Origin: Microbacterium sp. Leaf288
GTDB taxonomy: Bacteria; Actinomycetota; Actinomycetes; Actinomycetales; Microbacteriaceae
Assembly (NCBI RefSeq): GCF_001422925.1
Contig: NZ_LMNI01000011.1
Span: 867,116 to 931,115 of the forward strand
Reading direction: 5' to 3'
Length of the DNA: 64,000 bases
The position numbers and the translations under genes were made by a program. Shown here one piece after another: positions 47,218 through 55,835 of the stretch (position 1 is the stretch's first letter; each line of letters starts with the position of its first letter). Below the pieces are notes generated by a model that ran no database searches, was not told the DNA's origin, and worked only from the letters and a program-made list of their open reading frames with translations.

Positions 47218-50200
47218 GGCCGCCTCCCGCCCGCCGTGCCGCCGATGCGGTCGACCTTGCCCAGGAAGTAGGCCGTCCACACGTTGTCGGCGCCCACGAC
47301 GTCGACGAGGCGCTGCGCCTCGGTGATCGAGGTGTACGCGCCGGGTGGGCTCACGGTGATCGGGGGCAGCGCCGCCCAGGACTTGCCCTCGACCAGCTCG
47401 CGCGTCGGCCGGTGCGCCAGCAGCCTGCGACCGCTCTTCGACCACACGACGTCGGTGAGCAGGCTGTCGACGCCCTCCATGAGGGTGTTCCACTCGCGCT
47501 CCGACTTCTCCTTGAGCTTCACGGCGTACCGCCGGTAGTCCGCGTGCGCGAGGGTGTGGCCGTACTCGTGGATGAGGGTCTGGAACATGTCCCACCGCGC
47601 CGCGCGGTCCTCGTCGACGTCGCCCGTCTGGAACATGTCGACGTAGATCTGCCCTCCGACCTGTGCTCCGCCCCAGTTGCGGTCGATGTAGATGAGCTTG
47701 TCGGCGGTGGTCTGGGGATCGTCCTCCCACTTCTCGCTCACCCCGTCGACCACCGCGGCCTGAGCTACGTCCTCCAGTGCCTGCGCCTCGTCGTTGCGCT
47801 TGTCGCCGATCGTCTCGGGCCGCGCGTCGCACTCGGCGTTGATGGCGTCGAACGCGGCGTCCGAGCGGAAGTAGTAGCGGATCTGCTGCAGGGCCCACGC
47901 GACGCGGTCGGCCGGATCGGCGGACGTGACGGCGGTGGTCTGCCGGTGGTGCCAGGAGAACAGCGTCTGCGGCTTGCCGTCGCCGCCGAAGGTCAGCTCG
48001 GGCCGCGCACCCGGGTTGTAGAAGTTGCCGAAGACGCCGTCGGTCGCATCCTTCGCCGGCTTCGCCATGCGTTCGATCTCGGAGGGCTTGGACGCGGTGC
48101 CCGCCGCGCGGGCGTTCTCGTAGGCCTTCTCGATCTTCACCGCCAGCGCCGCTGCGACCAGCGTGCGGTACTTGCCTCCGGGCGCGAACATCGCCTTGCG
48201 CTCGGCCTCCTCCTTCGCCTTCGCCTCGGCTTCGGCCTTCCTGCGGGCGGCCTCCTCCTTCCGCTTCGCTGCCGCTTCCTTGCGGCGTTCAGCCGCCGAC
48301 TTCTTCGGCTTCGCCGACGCCGTCGTCGGCGCGGCCGTCGGCGGTGTCGCCGGGTCGGGTGGCGTGGTGGGTGGCTTCGGCTTCGGCTTCACCGGGCGAG
48401 GCGGGGTGAGCGCTTCGCGCGCTGCCTTCGCCTCGTCGCCGGTGACCGGCGAGGTGGCGGCGAGGGCGTCGTCGGCCGAGGCGGGCAGGTCGCGATGAAG
48501 CGTGTCGGCGATGAACAGGTCGAGTGGGCGGACTCGGTGACGGAGCTTCCGCTCCTTCTTCGCGAGCCGGCGGCGCTCGGCGTCGTCCGTCGCCGCGACG
48601 CGCTCCCTGGTGACCGCCTCGAGCTCGCCCTGCCACCGTGGGCGCGTCGTGTGCAGCACATGGTCCCGCGCCTTCCTGCGATCGGCGGGGGAGAGGCGGG
48701 CGACGACGGCGGCGGGGTCGTCGCCGTAGTAGTCCTCCTCGAACCGGGCGTCGAACCGGGCGCCGTCGAACGCGAAGGACGGCGACGCGGCGGGGATCTC
48801 GGGTCCGACCACTTCGACGGTTCCCCGGGAGAGGGCCGTGCCTCCTCCCGCGAAGCGCCGGGCGACGAGATCGTCGAGGCGATCCTGCTGGGCGCCATGG
48901 AGGTTGTCGTCGAGCGACGCGTAGCGCTTCGCCGGTTCGCGGAACACCACCAGCAGCTCGTCCGGCGTGGCGAGCTCGACGAGGTCGAGGATGGCGTCCT
49001 CGTCGTCGTCGAGTGTGGGTCCGTCGATCATCTCGTCGATGAGCAGGCCCATCTGCTTTCCCGTGAGCTCCCACCCGGGGCTCCCGGCCTTCCATTTGCG
49101 CACGACCGCGCGGGCCTTGTTGTCGGCGTCGTACGAGCCGTCGTGCGATCCGGCCTTCGTGATCGCCTTCACGTATGCCAGGAGCTCGGCGTCGCTCCAC
49201 GAGCCCTCGGCGCCGAAGAAGACCGCGAGACTCTCCCAGAAGCTCCGCCGTTGCACGCGGGCCGGCGCCCCGGTGGAGCGCGGTGCGGCGCCCCCACGCT
49301 GCTGCACGACGTGGGCGAGCTCGTGGGCGATCAGGTGTCGACCCGCCGGGCTCGACGGGTCGAAGCGGCCAGAACCGAACACGATGTGCTCGCCGACCGT
49401 GAACGCCGTCGCATCGACTCCCGCGGCGGCGCTCGCCGCCTGCGGGTCGTCGTGCAGCCGCACCGACGAGAAGTCGTAGCCGAAGCGCGCCTCCATCGAG
49501 TGCCTGAGGCTCGGGTCCAGCGCCCGGCCGCCGCCTCGGGTCGCGGCATCCACTCCCGTCGTGTCGAAGTCCTCCGCGGGCGCCGCCTCGCTCGTCGTGG
49601 CCGGTGCGCGCTGCACCTCTTCGCGCTTCTTCTGCTCTTCCGCCTTGACGGCGTCCTCGGGCTTCTTCTGCTGTTCGGTCTTCGGCGTGGCGAGCGGCGG
49701 CACGAGCGGGAAGGGGAGACCTGGCACCTGGCCGGCCGGGGCGAACTTCTGACGCGCCACGACGGACGCGATCGCGGCGTCGCTCAGCTCCTTGTCCTGC
49801 TGCGTCTGGAGGCTCTTGATGATCGGGTCGTTCCTCAGCCGTGCGGTGTCGGCGGCGATCGCCGCCGTCTTCTTGTCGGCCGCGCTCTGTCGCTTCCTGC
49901 CTCCCTTCGGAAGCTGTTCCGTATAGCCGAGCGTGAGTCCGAGTCCGACGTCGCTGAAGCCCACGCCGCGGCCGCCTGGGCGCGGATCGCCAGCGAGGAG
50001 CCCGGGGACGCCCTCCGCCCTCACACCGACGCTCAGACCGGGCGGCACGATGTCCTTGACCTTCGGAATCGACCCGAGCGGCAGCGGCACGTCCTTCCCC
50101 GAGAGCGCGAGGCCGCTCGCGGCGGCGGCGGACAGCAGGGGGCTGTCCTCGATGACCTCGCGGACCTTCTTGCCGCTGGGCAGCTCGGTCTCGGTGGCCG

Positions 50201-50465
50201 CCTCCACCGCCTTGCCCACGCCCTCCTTGTACGCCTCGGCCTGGGGCCGCGGCCTGTCCTCGAGCTTCTTCGGCTGGTCCTCGTCACGATGGACGGATGC
50301 CTCGGCCGGCACGTTCGCGAACGACCAGCCCGTCACGCTCCCGCCGCGGGCGACGATGTCCGCGGCGCGGTCCGCCTGACGCTCCGTCGCGTCGTGGCGG
50401 TGCGACACGCGCCGCGGGGGTGCGGCATCCGTGCCCTTCGCCGGGGGAGCGGGAGTCCTGCTCAT
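47214..50465 (-). CDS. DUF4157 protein with C-terminal HExxH domain (probable eCIS cargo 1)
   Basis: 1083 residues. The leader contains TERQADRAADI and GWSFANVP (residues 27-53). DUF4157 follows: RALDPSLRHSMEARFGYDFS, SVRLHDDPQAA, FTVGEHIVFGSGRFDP and HLIAHELAHVVQQ (HELAH 381-385). A large middle region with a Lys/Ala/Glu-rich helix (~730-770, KEEAARRKAEAEAKAKEEAE) precedes a C-terminal zinc motif, TLIHEYGHTLAHADYRRYA (HEYGH 966-970). ATG 50465 overlaps the 86-aa gene; the frame extends upstream only as a shadow. Role as effector is inferred from domain layout and position. Confidence 0.78.
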   Translation of the reverse strand: MSRTPAPPAKGTDAAPPRRVSHRHDATERQADRAADIVARGGSVTGWSFANVPAEASVHRDEDQPKKLEDRPRPQAEAYKEGVGKAVEAATETELPSGKKVREVIEDSPLLSAAAASGLALSGKDVPLPLGSIPKVKDIVPPGLSVGVRAEGVPGLLAGDPRPGGRGVGFSDVGLGLTLGYTEQLPKGGRKRQSAADKKTAAIAADTARLRNDPIIKSLQTQQDKELSDAAIASVVARQKFAPAGQVPGLPFPLVPPLATPKTEQQKKPEDAVKAEEQKKREEVQRAPATTSEAAPAEDFDTTGVDAATRGGGRALDPSLRHSMEARFGYDFSSVRLHDDPQAASAAAGVDATAFTVGEHIVFGSGRFDPSSPAGRHLIAHELAHVVQQRGGAAPRSTGAPARVQRRSFWESLAVFFGAEGSWSDAELLAYVKAITKAGSHDGSYDADNKARAVVRKWKAGSPGWELTGKQMGLLIDEMIDGPTLDDDEDAILDLVELATPDELLVVFREPAKRYASLDDNLHGAQQDRLDDLVARRFAGGGTALSRGTVEVVGPEIPAASPSFAFDGARFDARFEEDYYGDDPAAVVARLSPADRRKARDHVLHTTRPRWQGELEAVTRERVAATDDAERRRLAKKERKLRHRVRPLDLFIADTLHRDLPASADDALAATSPVTGDEAKAAREALTPPRPVKPKPKPPTTPPDPATPPTAAPTTASAKPKKSAAERRKEAAAKRKEEAARRKAEAEAKAKEEAERKAMFAPGGKYRTLVAAALAVKIEKAYENARAAGTASKPSEIERMAKPAKDATDGVFGNFYNPGARPELTFGGDGKPQTLFSWHHRQTTAVTSADPADRVAWALQQIRYYFRSDAAFDAINAECDARPETIGDKRNDEAQALEDVAQAAVVDGVSEKWEDDPQTTADKLIYIDRNWGGAQVGGQIYVDMFQTGDVDEDRAARWDMFQTLIHEYGHTLAHADYRRYAVKLKEKSEREWNTLMEGVDSLLTDVVWSKSGRRLLAHRPTRELVEGKSWAALPPITVSPPGAYTSITEAQRLVDVVGADNVWTAYFLGKVDRIGGTAGGRRP

Positions 50466-50722
50466 CGCGACACCCCCTCCCGGATCCGGTCGCGGGCCGT
50501 CGCCCACGTGTCGCGCGCCACCTGGGCGGCGAGGCCCTCGCGATCGGTCACGGGTCGCACGCGGCGCGATGCGGCGGCCCAGCGCGGCGGCTCGTCGCCG
50601 CGCCGGTCGGCGGTCGCCAGCTCGCTCAGGCGCTCGGCGACGAGCGACCCGATGCCCTCGGCGAGCTCGGCGGGGACGCCCCGCAGCACGAGGCGCTCGA
50701 TGTCGAGGTCGATGCGCGTCAT
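50462..50722 (-). CDS. Small eCIS-locus protein, function unknown
   Basis: 86 residues. Begins TRIDLDIERLVLRGVPAELAEGIGSLVAERLSEL, a pattern I recall from short proteins beside eCIS ATPases, and ends in a basic helix. 4-nt overlaps with the ATPase and cargo 1. Too short for the usual domain calls, but the position argues for a partner of the ATPase. Confidence 0.72.
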   Translation of the reverse strand: MTRIDLDIERLVLRGVPAELAEGIGSLVAERLSELATADRRGDEPPRWAAASRRVRPVTDREGLAAQVARDTWATARDRIREGVSR

Positions 50723-52590
50723 CTCGCACCACCTCGGAGCGCCCCGGTCTCGGCGGCGGTGAGTGCGCGCTCGGACTTCGCCGCCTCGCGCGTGGCGGCG
50801 CGCAGCAGGTGCTCGGGGCCGACGGCGTCGCCCTCGTCGGCGGCGGCGAAGGCCGCCGAGAGGGCGATCTGCCGGATGGCGCCGCCGCTGAACTGGATGC
50901 GTGCGAGCGCCGCAGGATCGACGTCCGCGAGCGGTGTCGCGGCGGGGAAGACGCGCCGCCAGATCTCGGCGCGAGACGCCTCGTCGGGGAAGGGGAACTG
51001 CACGACGAACCGGATGCGGCGCAGGAACGCCCGGTCGACGTTGCCCCGCAGGTTCGTGGTGAGGATCGCCAGCCCCCGATAGGACTCCATACGCTGCAGG
51101 AGGTACGCGACCTCGAGATTCGCGTAGCGATCGTGGCTGTCCTTGACGTCGCTGCGCTTGCCGAACAGGGCATCGGCCTCGTCGAAGAGCAGCACGGCAC
51201 CGGAGGCCTCGGCGGCGTCGAACACGGTCGACAGATGCTTCTCGGTCTCGCCGATGTACTTGCTCACCAGCGCGGCGAGATCGATGCGGTAGAGGTCGAG
51301 GCCCAGGGAGCCGGCGAGCACCTCGGCCGCCATCGTCTTGCCGGTGCCGCTTTCGCCTGCGAAGAGCGCGGTGACGCCCAGTCCGCGGTCCGAGCGGCTC
51401 GCGAACCCCCAGTCGTCGAGCACGGTCGCGCGGTGACGCACGTGCCGCTCGATCTCGCGCAGCAGCTCGCGCTGGCCTTCGGGGAGCACGAGGTCGTCCC
51501 ACCTCGCGCGCGGCTCGATGCGCTGTGCGAGCGCACCGAAGCCCGTGCGGGAGCGCTCGCGCACGAGGCGGCGCAGGGTCGCGACATCGCGGTCGGGAAG
51601 GGCGAGCCACTCGGCCGCGACCGCGGCGACGACCCCCGCGGGCAGGCGGAAGTGCTGCGACAGCTCACGTTCCGCGACGACGATCGCGTCGGCCGTCCTC
51701 GCTGCGTCGACCTCGAGGGCCGCGCGCCACAGCGCCGCCTCCTCGCTCGCGGTGGGCAGGGGCACGGTGCGGGCGAGCGTGACCCTCCCGGCGACGTCGC
51801 CCGGGCCGTCCGTGACGACGACCTCCGCCTCCAGCAGTGCGAGCAGTCGCGCGTCGTCGGTGGCGATGAGCCGCCCGTCGAGGACCGCCTCCCGGTCGAG
51901 GACGGCGGCGGTGTCGGCCGGGTCGCGCTCGGCGGCCGCGGCATCCCGCACGGAGAGCACGCCGCCGCCGAGTGCCGCAGCCAGGCGGGCGACGACGCCC
52001 GCACGCGTGTCGGCATCCGCGCCGTCGAGCCGCACGAGCACCCGCCCGTCGACCGCGCGCACCGCGGCGGCGAGCTCGTCGGCCAGCGCGGCCTGCGCCG
52101 CGGTGAGGCCGCCGGCGAGAGGGTCGGCGACGAGTCCGTCGAGGCGGCCCGGCCCGAGGCCGGTGAGGCGGTGCAGCACGGCTTCGTCGATGCGGAGAGG
52201 GCGCAGCGCCAGGATGTCGCCCGCCCCGAGCCTCACGAGCCGCCGACGTCGCAGGGGCCGGTCGGGCGAGAGCGCGTCCCAATGCGCGGCGGGCAGCACC
52301 GAGAGCGCGAGCCCGAAGCTCGGCGACGGCGTTCCGCCCTGCGCCGCCGCGACATCCGCGGCCACGCGCGCGTCCAGTTCCACGGCGGCGGCGAGCATGA
52401 GCACGTCGCACTCGAACGCGGAGAGCCCGAGCCGGTGGCCGAGGTCCGCGAGCGGCGAGTCGTCGGTCTGGGGCCGCGGCGCATCGTCGCCGCGCAGCAG
52501 CGCCGCGATGCGCGTGAGCTCCGACACGAGCCGGTCGCGCGGCGCGTCGCGCAGCCGGTCCGGCTCGTCGAATGCGGCGGTGGTGCTCAT
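50719..52590 (-). CDS. eCIS AAA+ ATPase (Pvc15-like)
   Basis: 623 residues. The N-terminal region of ~400 residues has a degenerate first ATPase-like part (VDGRVLVRLDGADADTRAGV). The active AAA+ module follows: Walker A GESGTGKT (412-419), Walker B VLLFDEADALFG (D470, E471), sensor LAILTTNLRGN and arginine finger region DRAFLRRIRF. Pvc15-type ATPases are encoded in nearly all eCIS loci and are thought to help cargo loading or assembly. Four-nt overlaps on both sides. Confidence 0.9.
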   Translation of the reverse strand: MSTTAAFDEPDRLRDAPRDRLVSELTRIAALLRGDDAPRPQTDDSPLADLGHRLGLSAFECDVLMLAAAVELDARVAADVAAAQGGTPSPSFGLALSVLPAAHWDALSPDRPLRRRRLVRLGAGDILALRPLRIDEAVLHRLTGLGPGRLDGLVADPLAGGLTAAQAALADELAAAVRAVDGRVLVRLDGADADTRAGVVARLAAALGGGVLSVRDAAAAERDPADTAAVLDREAVLDGRLIATDDARLLALLEAEVVVTDGPGDVAGRVTLARTVPLPTASEEAALWRAALEVDAARTADAIVVAERELSQHFRLPAGVVAAVAAEWLALPDRDVATLRRLVRERSRTGFGALAQRIEPRARWDDLVLPEGQRELLREIERHVRHRATVLDDWGFASRSDRGLGVTALFAGESGTGKTMAAEVLAGSLGLDLYRIDLAALVSKYIGETEKHLSTVFDAAEASGAVLLFDEADALFGKRSDVKDSHDRYANLEVAYLLQRMESYRGLAILTTNLRGNVDRAFLRRIRFVVQFPFPDEASRAEIWRRVFPAATPLADVDPAALARIQFSGGAIRQIALSAAFAAADEGDAVGPEHLLRAATREAAKSERALTAAETGALRGGAR

Positions 52591-53912
52591 GGGACCGTGA
52601 TCCTCTGCAGCGGATCGAATGCGGGCGGGTCCGGAGGGATCTTCGGGCTCAGGAGGATGAGCCGGCTCTCGGCGCCGTCGACGGCGAGCCGCACCCACTG
52701 CGGTCCGCCGGGGACGTCGCCGTACTCGAAGACCAGGGTGTCGGTCACCGTTCCGTGGGGCTCCGCCTGTGCCACATCTCCGCCGAGCGCGAGGGTCGCC
52801 CGCTGGCCGGGCCGGACTGCGGGCGAGACTTCGATCGTCGCGGTGACGTCGCCGGTGCCGCCGTCACGGACCGCGCCGGTGGCGCCGCCGAACCGGATGA
52901 CGGGAGCGAGGAGCATCGCCGCGGTGTTCGTCTCGCGGGGGATCGTCCCGGTGGGCGGCGTCAGCGAGACGCGCACGGTCCACACGCCCGCGGGCCATGC
53001 GGCGTCCGCCCCAGGGCTCGCCGGGAGGGGCACGTCGACGACGTCGCGGCGCGTGTTGGCGCCGATCGGCACGACGATCGGAGCGGCGAGCGCAGGATGC
53101 GAGAAGCGCACCTCCACGCCGGTCCCGTCGAGGTGGGCCCCCTCGACGCGCACGCTCTCGCCGAGTGCCGCGGCCGGCTGCGGCGCCGGCGGGACCACGC
53201 GGAACAGCGTGGGGACGGGTGGCAGCAGATCGGGGTGCACGAAGACGCCGGGCTCCCGCCCGCCGTTCGCCGCCGGATCGCCCCGCGTGAGCACCGGCAG
53301 CCCGCTGCGCACCGGCTTGGTCGCCTCGATCAGCACCACCGTCACGAGATAGCCCACGCTCGGGCGGTAGTTCGCCTGGATGGCCGACCACAGCCGCGAC
53401 ATCTCCTCGGAGTCGATCGGCTCCGTGGTGACCGTGAGCTCGGCTGCCTGATCGGCGAGGTCCGCGGCCGCCAGCGCCTGGTAGGCAGGCGGCAGAATGC
53501 TTCCGCTCACCACGCCGGCTTGCAGTGCCGTCCGTATCGACGCGCGATCGAGGACCGGCTGGTCGTGCAGGATCGACATCGCGTACCCGAGCAGGATCTC
53601 GGCCTCGAAGTCCGCCGTCCCGTAGGCGGTGAGCAGATAGTGCAGGTCGAGCGCCAGCGGCGGGTTCGCGGTGCGCGTGCCCGCGGAGTCGAAGCCGGGA
53701 AGCCCCGCGTTGCGCCACCCGGCGTTGGGGCTGACGCGGTACAGGAAGAGGTTGAGGCTCGGCTCGCTGTCGGGCTCGTTGAGCTTGATCGCGTCGGGCG
53801 CGAGCGCGGTCACCTTCACCGTGCCCACGGCGGGCCCGGCCTGCACGATGCCGTTGTCGAGCAGGTTGCGCAGCACCGCGCTGACGCCCCCGATCGCGAG
53901 CGGGCCGCTCAT
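52587..53912 (-). CDS. eCIS DUF4255 protein (Pvc16-like tube cap/terminator)
   Basis: 441 residues. The DUF4255 domain occupies the first ~200 residues (IGGVSAVLRNLLDNGIV, LNLFLYRVSPNAGWRN, PPLALDLHYLLTAYG, ILLGYAMSILHDQPVL). The rest is beta-sandwich (LGESVRVEGAHLDGTGVEV), like an IPT/Ig fold. Pvc16-type proteins cap the distal end of the tube and sheath. 4-nt overlaps with both neighbours. Confidence 0.88.
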   Translation of the reverse strand: MSGPLAIGGVSAVLRNLLDNGIVQAGPAVGTVKVTALAPDAIKLNEPDSEPSLNLFLYRVSPNAGWRNAGLPGFDSAGTRTANPPLALDLHYLLTAYGTADFEAEILLGYAMSILHDQPVLDRASIRTALQAGVVSGSILPPAYQALAAADLADQAAELTVTTEPIDSEEMSRLWSAIQANYRPSVGYLVTVVLIEATKPVRSGLPVLTRGDPAANGGREPGVFVHPDLLPPVPTLFRVVPPAPQPAAALGESVRVEGAHLDGTGVEVRFSHPALAAPIVVPIGANTRRDVVDVPLPASPGADAAWPAGVWTVRVSLTPPTGTIPRETNTAAMLLAPVIRFGGATGAVRDGGTGDVTATIEVSPAVRPGQRATLALGGDVAQAEPHGTVTDTLVFEYGDVPGGPQWVRLAVDGAESRLILLSPKIPPDPPAFDPLQRITVP

Positions 53913-54550
53913 CGTGGCCTCCCCGCGAGGTAGTCGTGGAGCGTCCGCTCGGGGTCGTGCGCCGGGCGCGCGCTGCGGGGAGCGGCGGCGGGCGGCGCGA
54001 GGGTGGCGCGCACCTCGATGCGCCCGATCGTGACGTGCACGACATCGGGCTCCGGAACGGGGACGGATGCCTCGTCCCGCGCGCTCGCGGACGCCGCCGG
54101 CGTCGTGACGGTCGGAGGTTCCGCACGCCGGGGCGGTGCCGCTTCGACGCGAGGGGTGGCGGGGGGAGGAGTCGGGAGCGCAGCGGTGTCGATGCGGTAG
54201 GAGTCGACGGCAACGGCCGAGCGTTCCGGCGCGGGCTCCGCGGTGCCGACCTCCGACGCGGTCCTCGTGGCCGGCAAGCCGCGGTCGTCCCGGTGGGAGG
54301 GGATCGCGCGATCGCCTTCGCCGCGAGCCGGACCGACCGGCTCGACCAGTGCGCGGGCGTCGGTGTTCCTCGGCGGACCCGGCAGGTCAGCCTGGGCGGG
54401 GACTTCCGCGGCCGTCGCGATCGTGGGGGGAGCCGCCGCATCCGTCGATCCGTCGCCGGTGCTCGGTTCGAACCGGGACGGCAGCCGCGGACCCGCGGCG
54501 GCGGGAGCCCCACCCGCGCGGGCGGCGAGACGTGCGAGGTAACCGCTCAT
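53909..54550 (-). CDS. Pro/Ala-rich eCIS-locus protein with conserved C-terminal motif
   Basis: 213 residues, mostly low-complexity Pro/Ala/Arg and probably disordered (residues ~15-165). The only ordered part is near the end: VVHVTIGRIEVRA, a motif I know from short proteins next to DUF4255 genes in eCIS loci, then RTLHDYLAGR. Function unknown. Located between the zinc-ribbon and DUF4255 genes with 4-nt overlaps. Confidence 0.72.
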   Translation of the reverse strand: MSGYLARLAARAGGAPAAAGPRLPSRFEPSTGDGSTDAAAPPTIATAAEVPAQADLPGPPRNTDARALVEPVGPARGEGDRAIPSHRDDRGLPATRTASEVGTAEPAPERSAVAVDSYRIDTAALPTPPPATPRVEAAPPRRAEPPTVTTPAASASARDEASVPVPEPDVVHVTIGRIEVRATLAPPAAAPRSARPAHDPERTLHDYLAGRPR

Positions 54551-55287
54551 GCTCCCTCCCGCACGATCTCGAGGTAGGCGGCGCGGCGCTGCTCCGGGAG
54601 CGCGAGCACGTCGGCCTCGGTCCAGCCGTAGGCTCGCGCGAGCACGTCGACCTCGCGCAGCACCCGCCGGGCGCGCGACTCGACCTCATGCCAGACGAAG
54701 GCGATCGGGTCGACGTCGGCGTCGAACAGCGCGCCGCACTCGGGGCAGTCCAGCCCGACGGTGACCTCGGCGAGCGGGTCGGCGGCGGCGAGCGCGGCCT
54801 CGATGTGCTCGACCACTTCGACCGGGGCGAGCGTCGCGTCCTCGCCACTGGGGCCGGTGACATCGCAGCACCGCGCGAGAAGGGTGGCGGCAGCATCCGT
54901 TCGCCCGGCGACCTCCGCGAGATCGCCCGCCGTCGGCACCCGCCACCGCACCCGCCAGGCACCGGCCTGCGTGGGCACGGTCAGGTCGCCCGAGGCCGCG
55001 GTGCCGCTCAGTCCGCGCAGGGAGTCGGCATCGAGAGCGAACTCGACAGCCGATGCGCACGCCGGGCAGGTGACGACCGCCTCGAGCCGCGGACCGGTGA
55101 GCGCGGTGTGGAAGCCGAGGGCGGCAGCGTGCAGGTGCCCGAGCGGCGCCTCACGCAGACCCGCCGTGTCTTCGCCGGCTGCCGCCGCGACCCGCAGCGC
55201 ACGGGGGATCGGCGCCTCGCCCCGCGCCGCGTCGGCGAGGTCGAGGATCGTCTGGGCCCGCACCGGAGAGGCTGCGGCGGCGGCCAC
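54547..55287 (-). CDS. eCIS zinc-ribbon protein (T4 baseplate-protein-like)
   Basis: 246 residues. Two CxxC pairs, TCPACASAV and DCPECGALFDADVDP, can make a zinc ribbon. The C-terminal EVDVLARAYGWTEADVLALPEQRRAAYLEIV matches the end of a family found beside eCIS tube genes and annotated as T4-like baseplate proteins. GTG start with GGAG six bases upstream, 9 nt after the tube gene. Likely an assembly factor rather than a particle part; uncertain. Confidence 0.75.
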   Translation of the reverse strand: MAAAAASPVRAQTILDLADAARGEAPIPRALRVAAAAGEDTAGLREAPLGHLHAAALGFHTALTGPRLEAVVTCPACASAVEFALDADSLRGLSGTAASGDLTVPTQAGAWRVRWRVPTAGDLAEVAGRTDAAATLLARCCDVTGPSGEDATLAPVEVVEHIEAALAAADPLAEVTVGLDCPECGALFDADVDPIAFVWHEVESRARRVLREVDVLARAYGWTEADVLALPEQRRAAYLEIVREGA

Positions 55288-55296
55288 CGTCGGCTC

Positions 55297-55818
55297 CTAG
55301 GGTTCGGCGAAAACAGGTTCGGACGGCTCGACGACCGCGTAGTCCCGCTCCCAGCCCTCGTTCTCGAGCTTGAGCGTCTGGATGGCGACGGCGTTCGCGT
55401 TGGCGTCGAGGTCGGGGAGCGCCTGGTATTCCGAGACCCACGCGCGGAACACCTTGTACGCGATCACGAGCTGGCCCGCCTCGTTGTAGAGCTCGACGAT
55501 CAGGTCTTTGCGGAAGTCCTTGAGCGACACCTCCGCTCCGAGCCCCGACCCGAAGTTCCACACCTTGTTCGCCCATTGCTCGAACTCGACGTCGTGCGTG
55601 ACGCCGCGCTCGAGGGTGATCGCCTCGAACTTGACCCTGCCGGGCGACTTGCGCGACGTCGACGGATCTCCGCCCTCGCGGTGCTCCACGACCTCCGTGG
55701 TGCGTTTGAGGCCGCTCACTTTGCTGACGCCCGCGACGTACTTGCCGTCCCACTTCACGCGGAACTTGAAGTTCTTGTACGGGTCGAACCTGCTGGCGTT
55801 GACGCTGAACTGTGCCAT
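55297..55818 (-). CDS. eCIS inner tube protein (gp19-like)
   Basis: 173 residues, the usual tube size. Motifs: RFDPYKNFKFRVKWDGKYVAGVSKVSGLKRTTEVVEHREGGD, FEAITLERGVTHDVEFEQWA and YKVFRAWVSEYQALPDLDAN. Hexameric rings stack inside the sheath and carry cargo. The ATG at 55818 lies 17 nt after the sheath stop. Only this one canonical tube gene is present. Confidence 0.93.
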   Translation of the reverse strand: MAQFSVNASRFDPYKNFKFRVKWDGKYVAGVSKVSGLKRTTEVVEHREGGDPSTSRKSPGRVKFEAITLERGVTHDVEFEQWANKVWNFGSGLGAEVSLKDFRKDLIVELYNEAGQLVIAYKVFRAWVSEYQALPDLDANANAVAIQTLKLENEGWERDYAVVEPSEPVFAEP

Positions 55819-55835
55819 GTCCCGATTCCTTCGGC

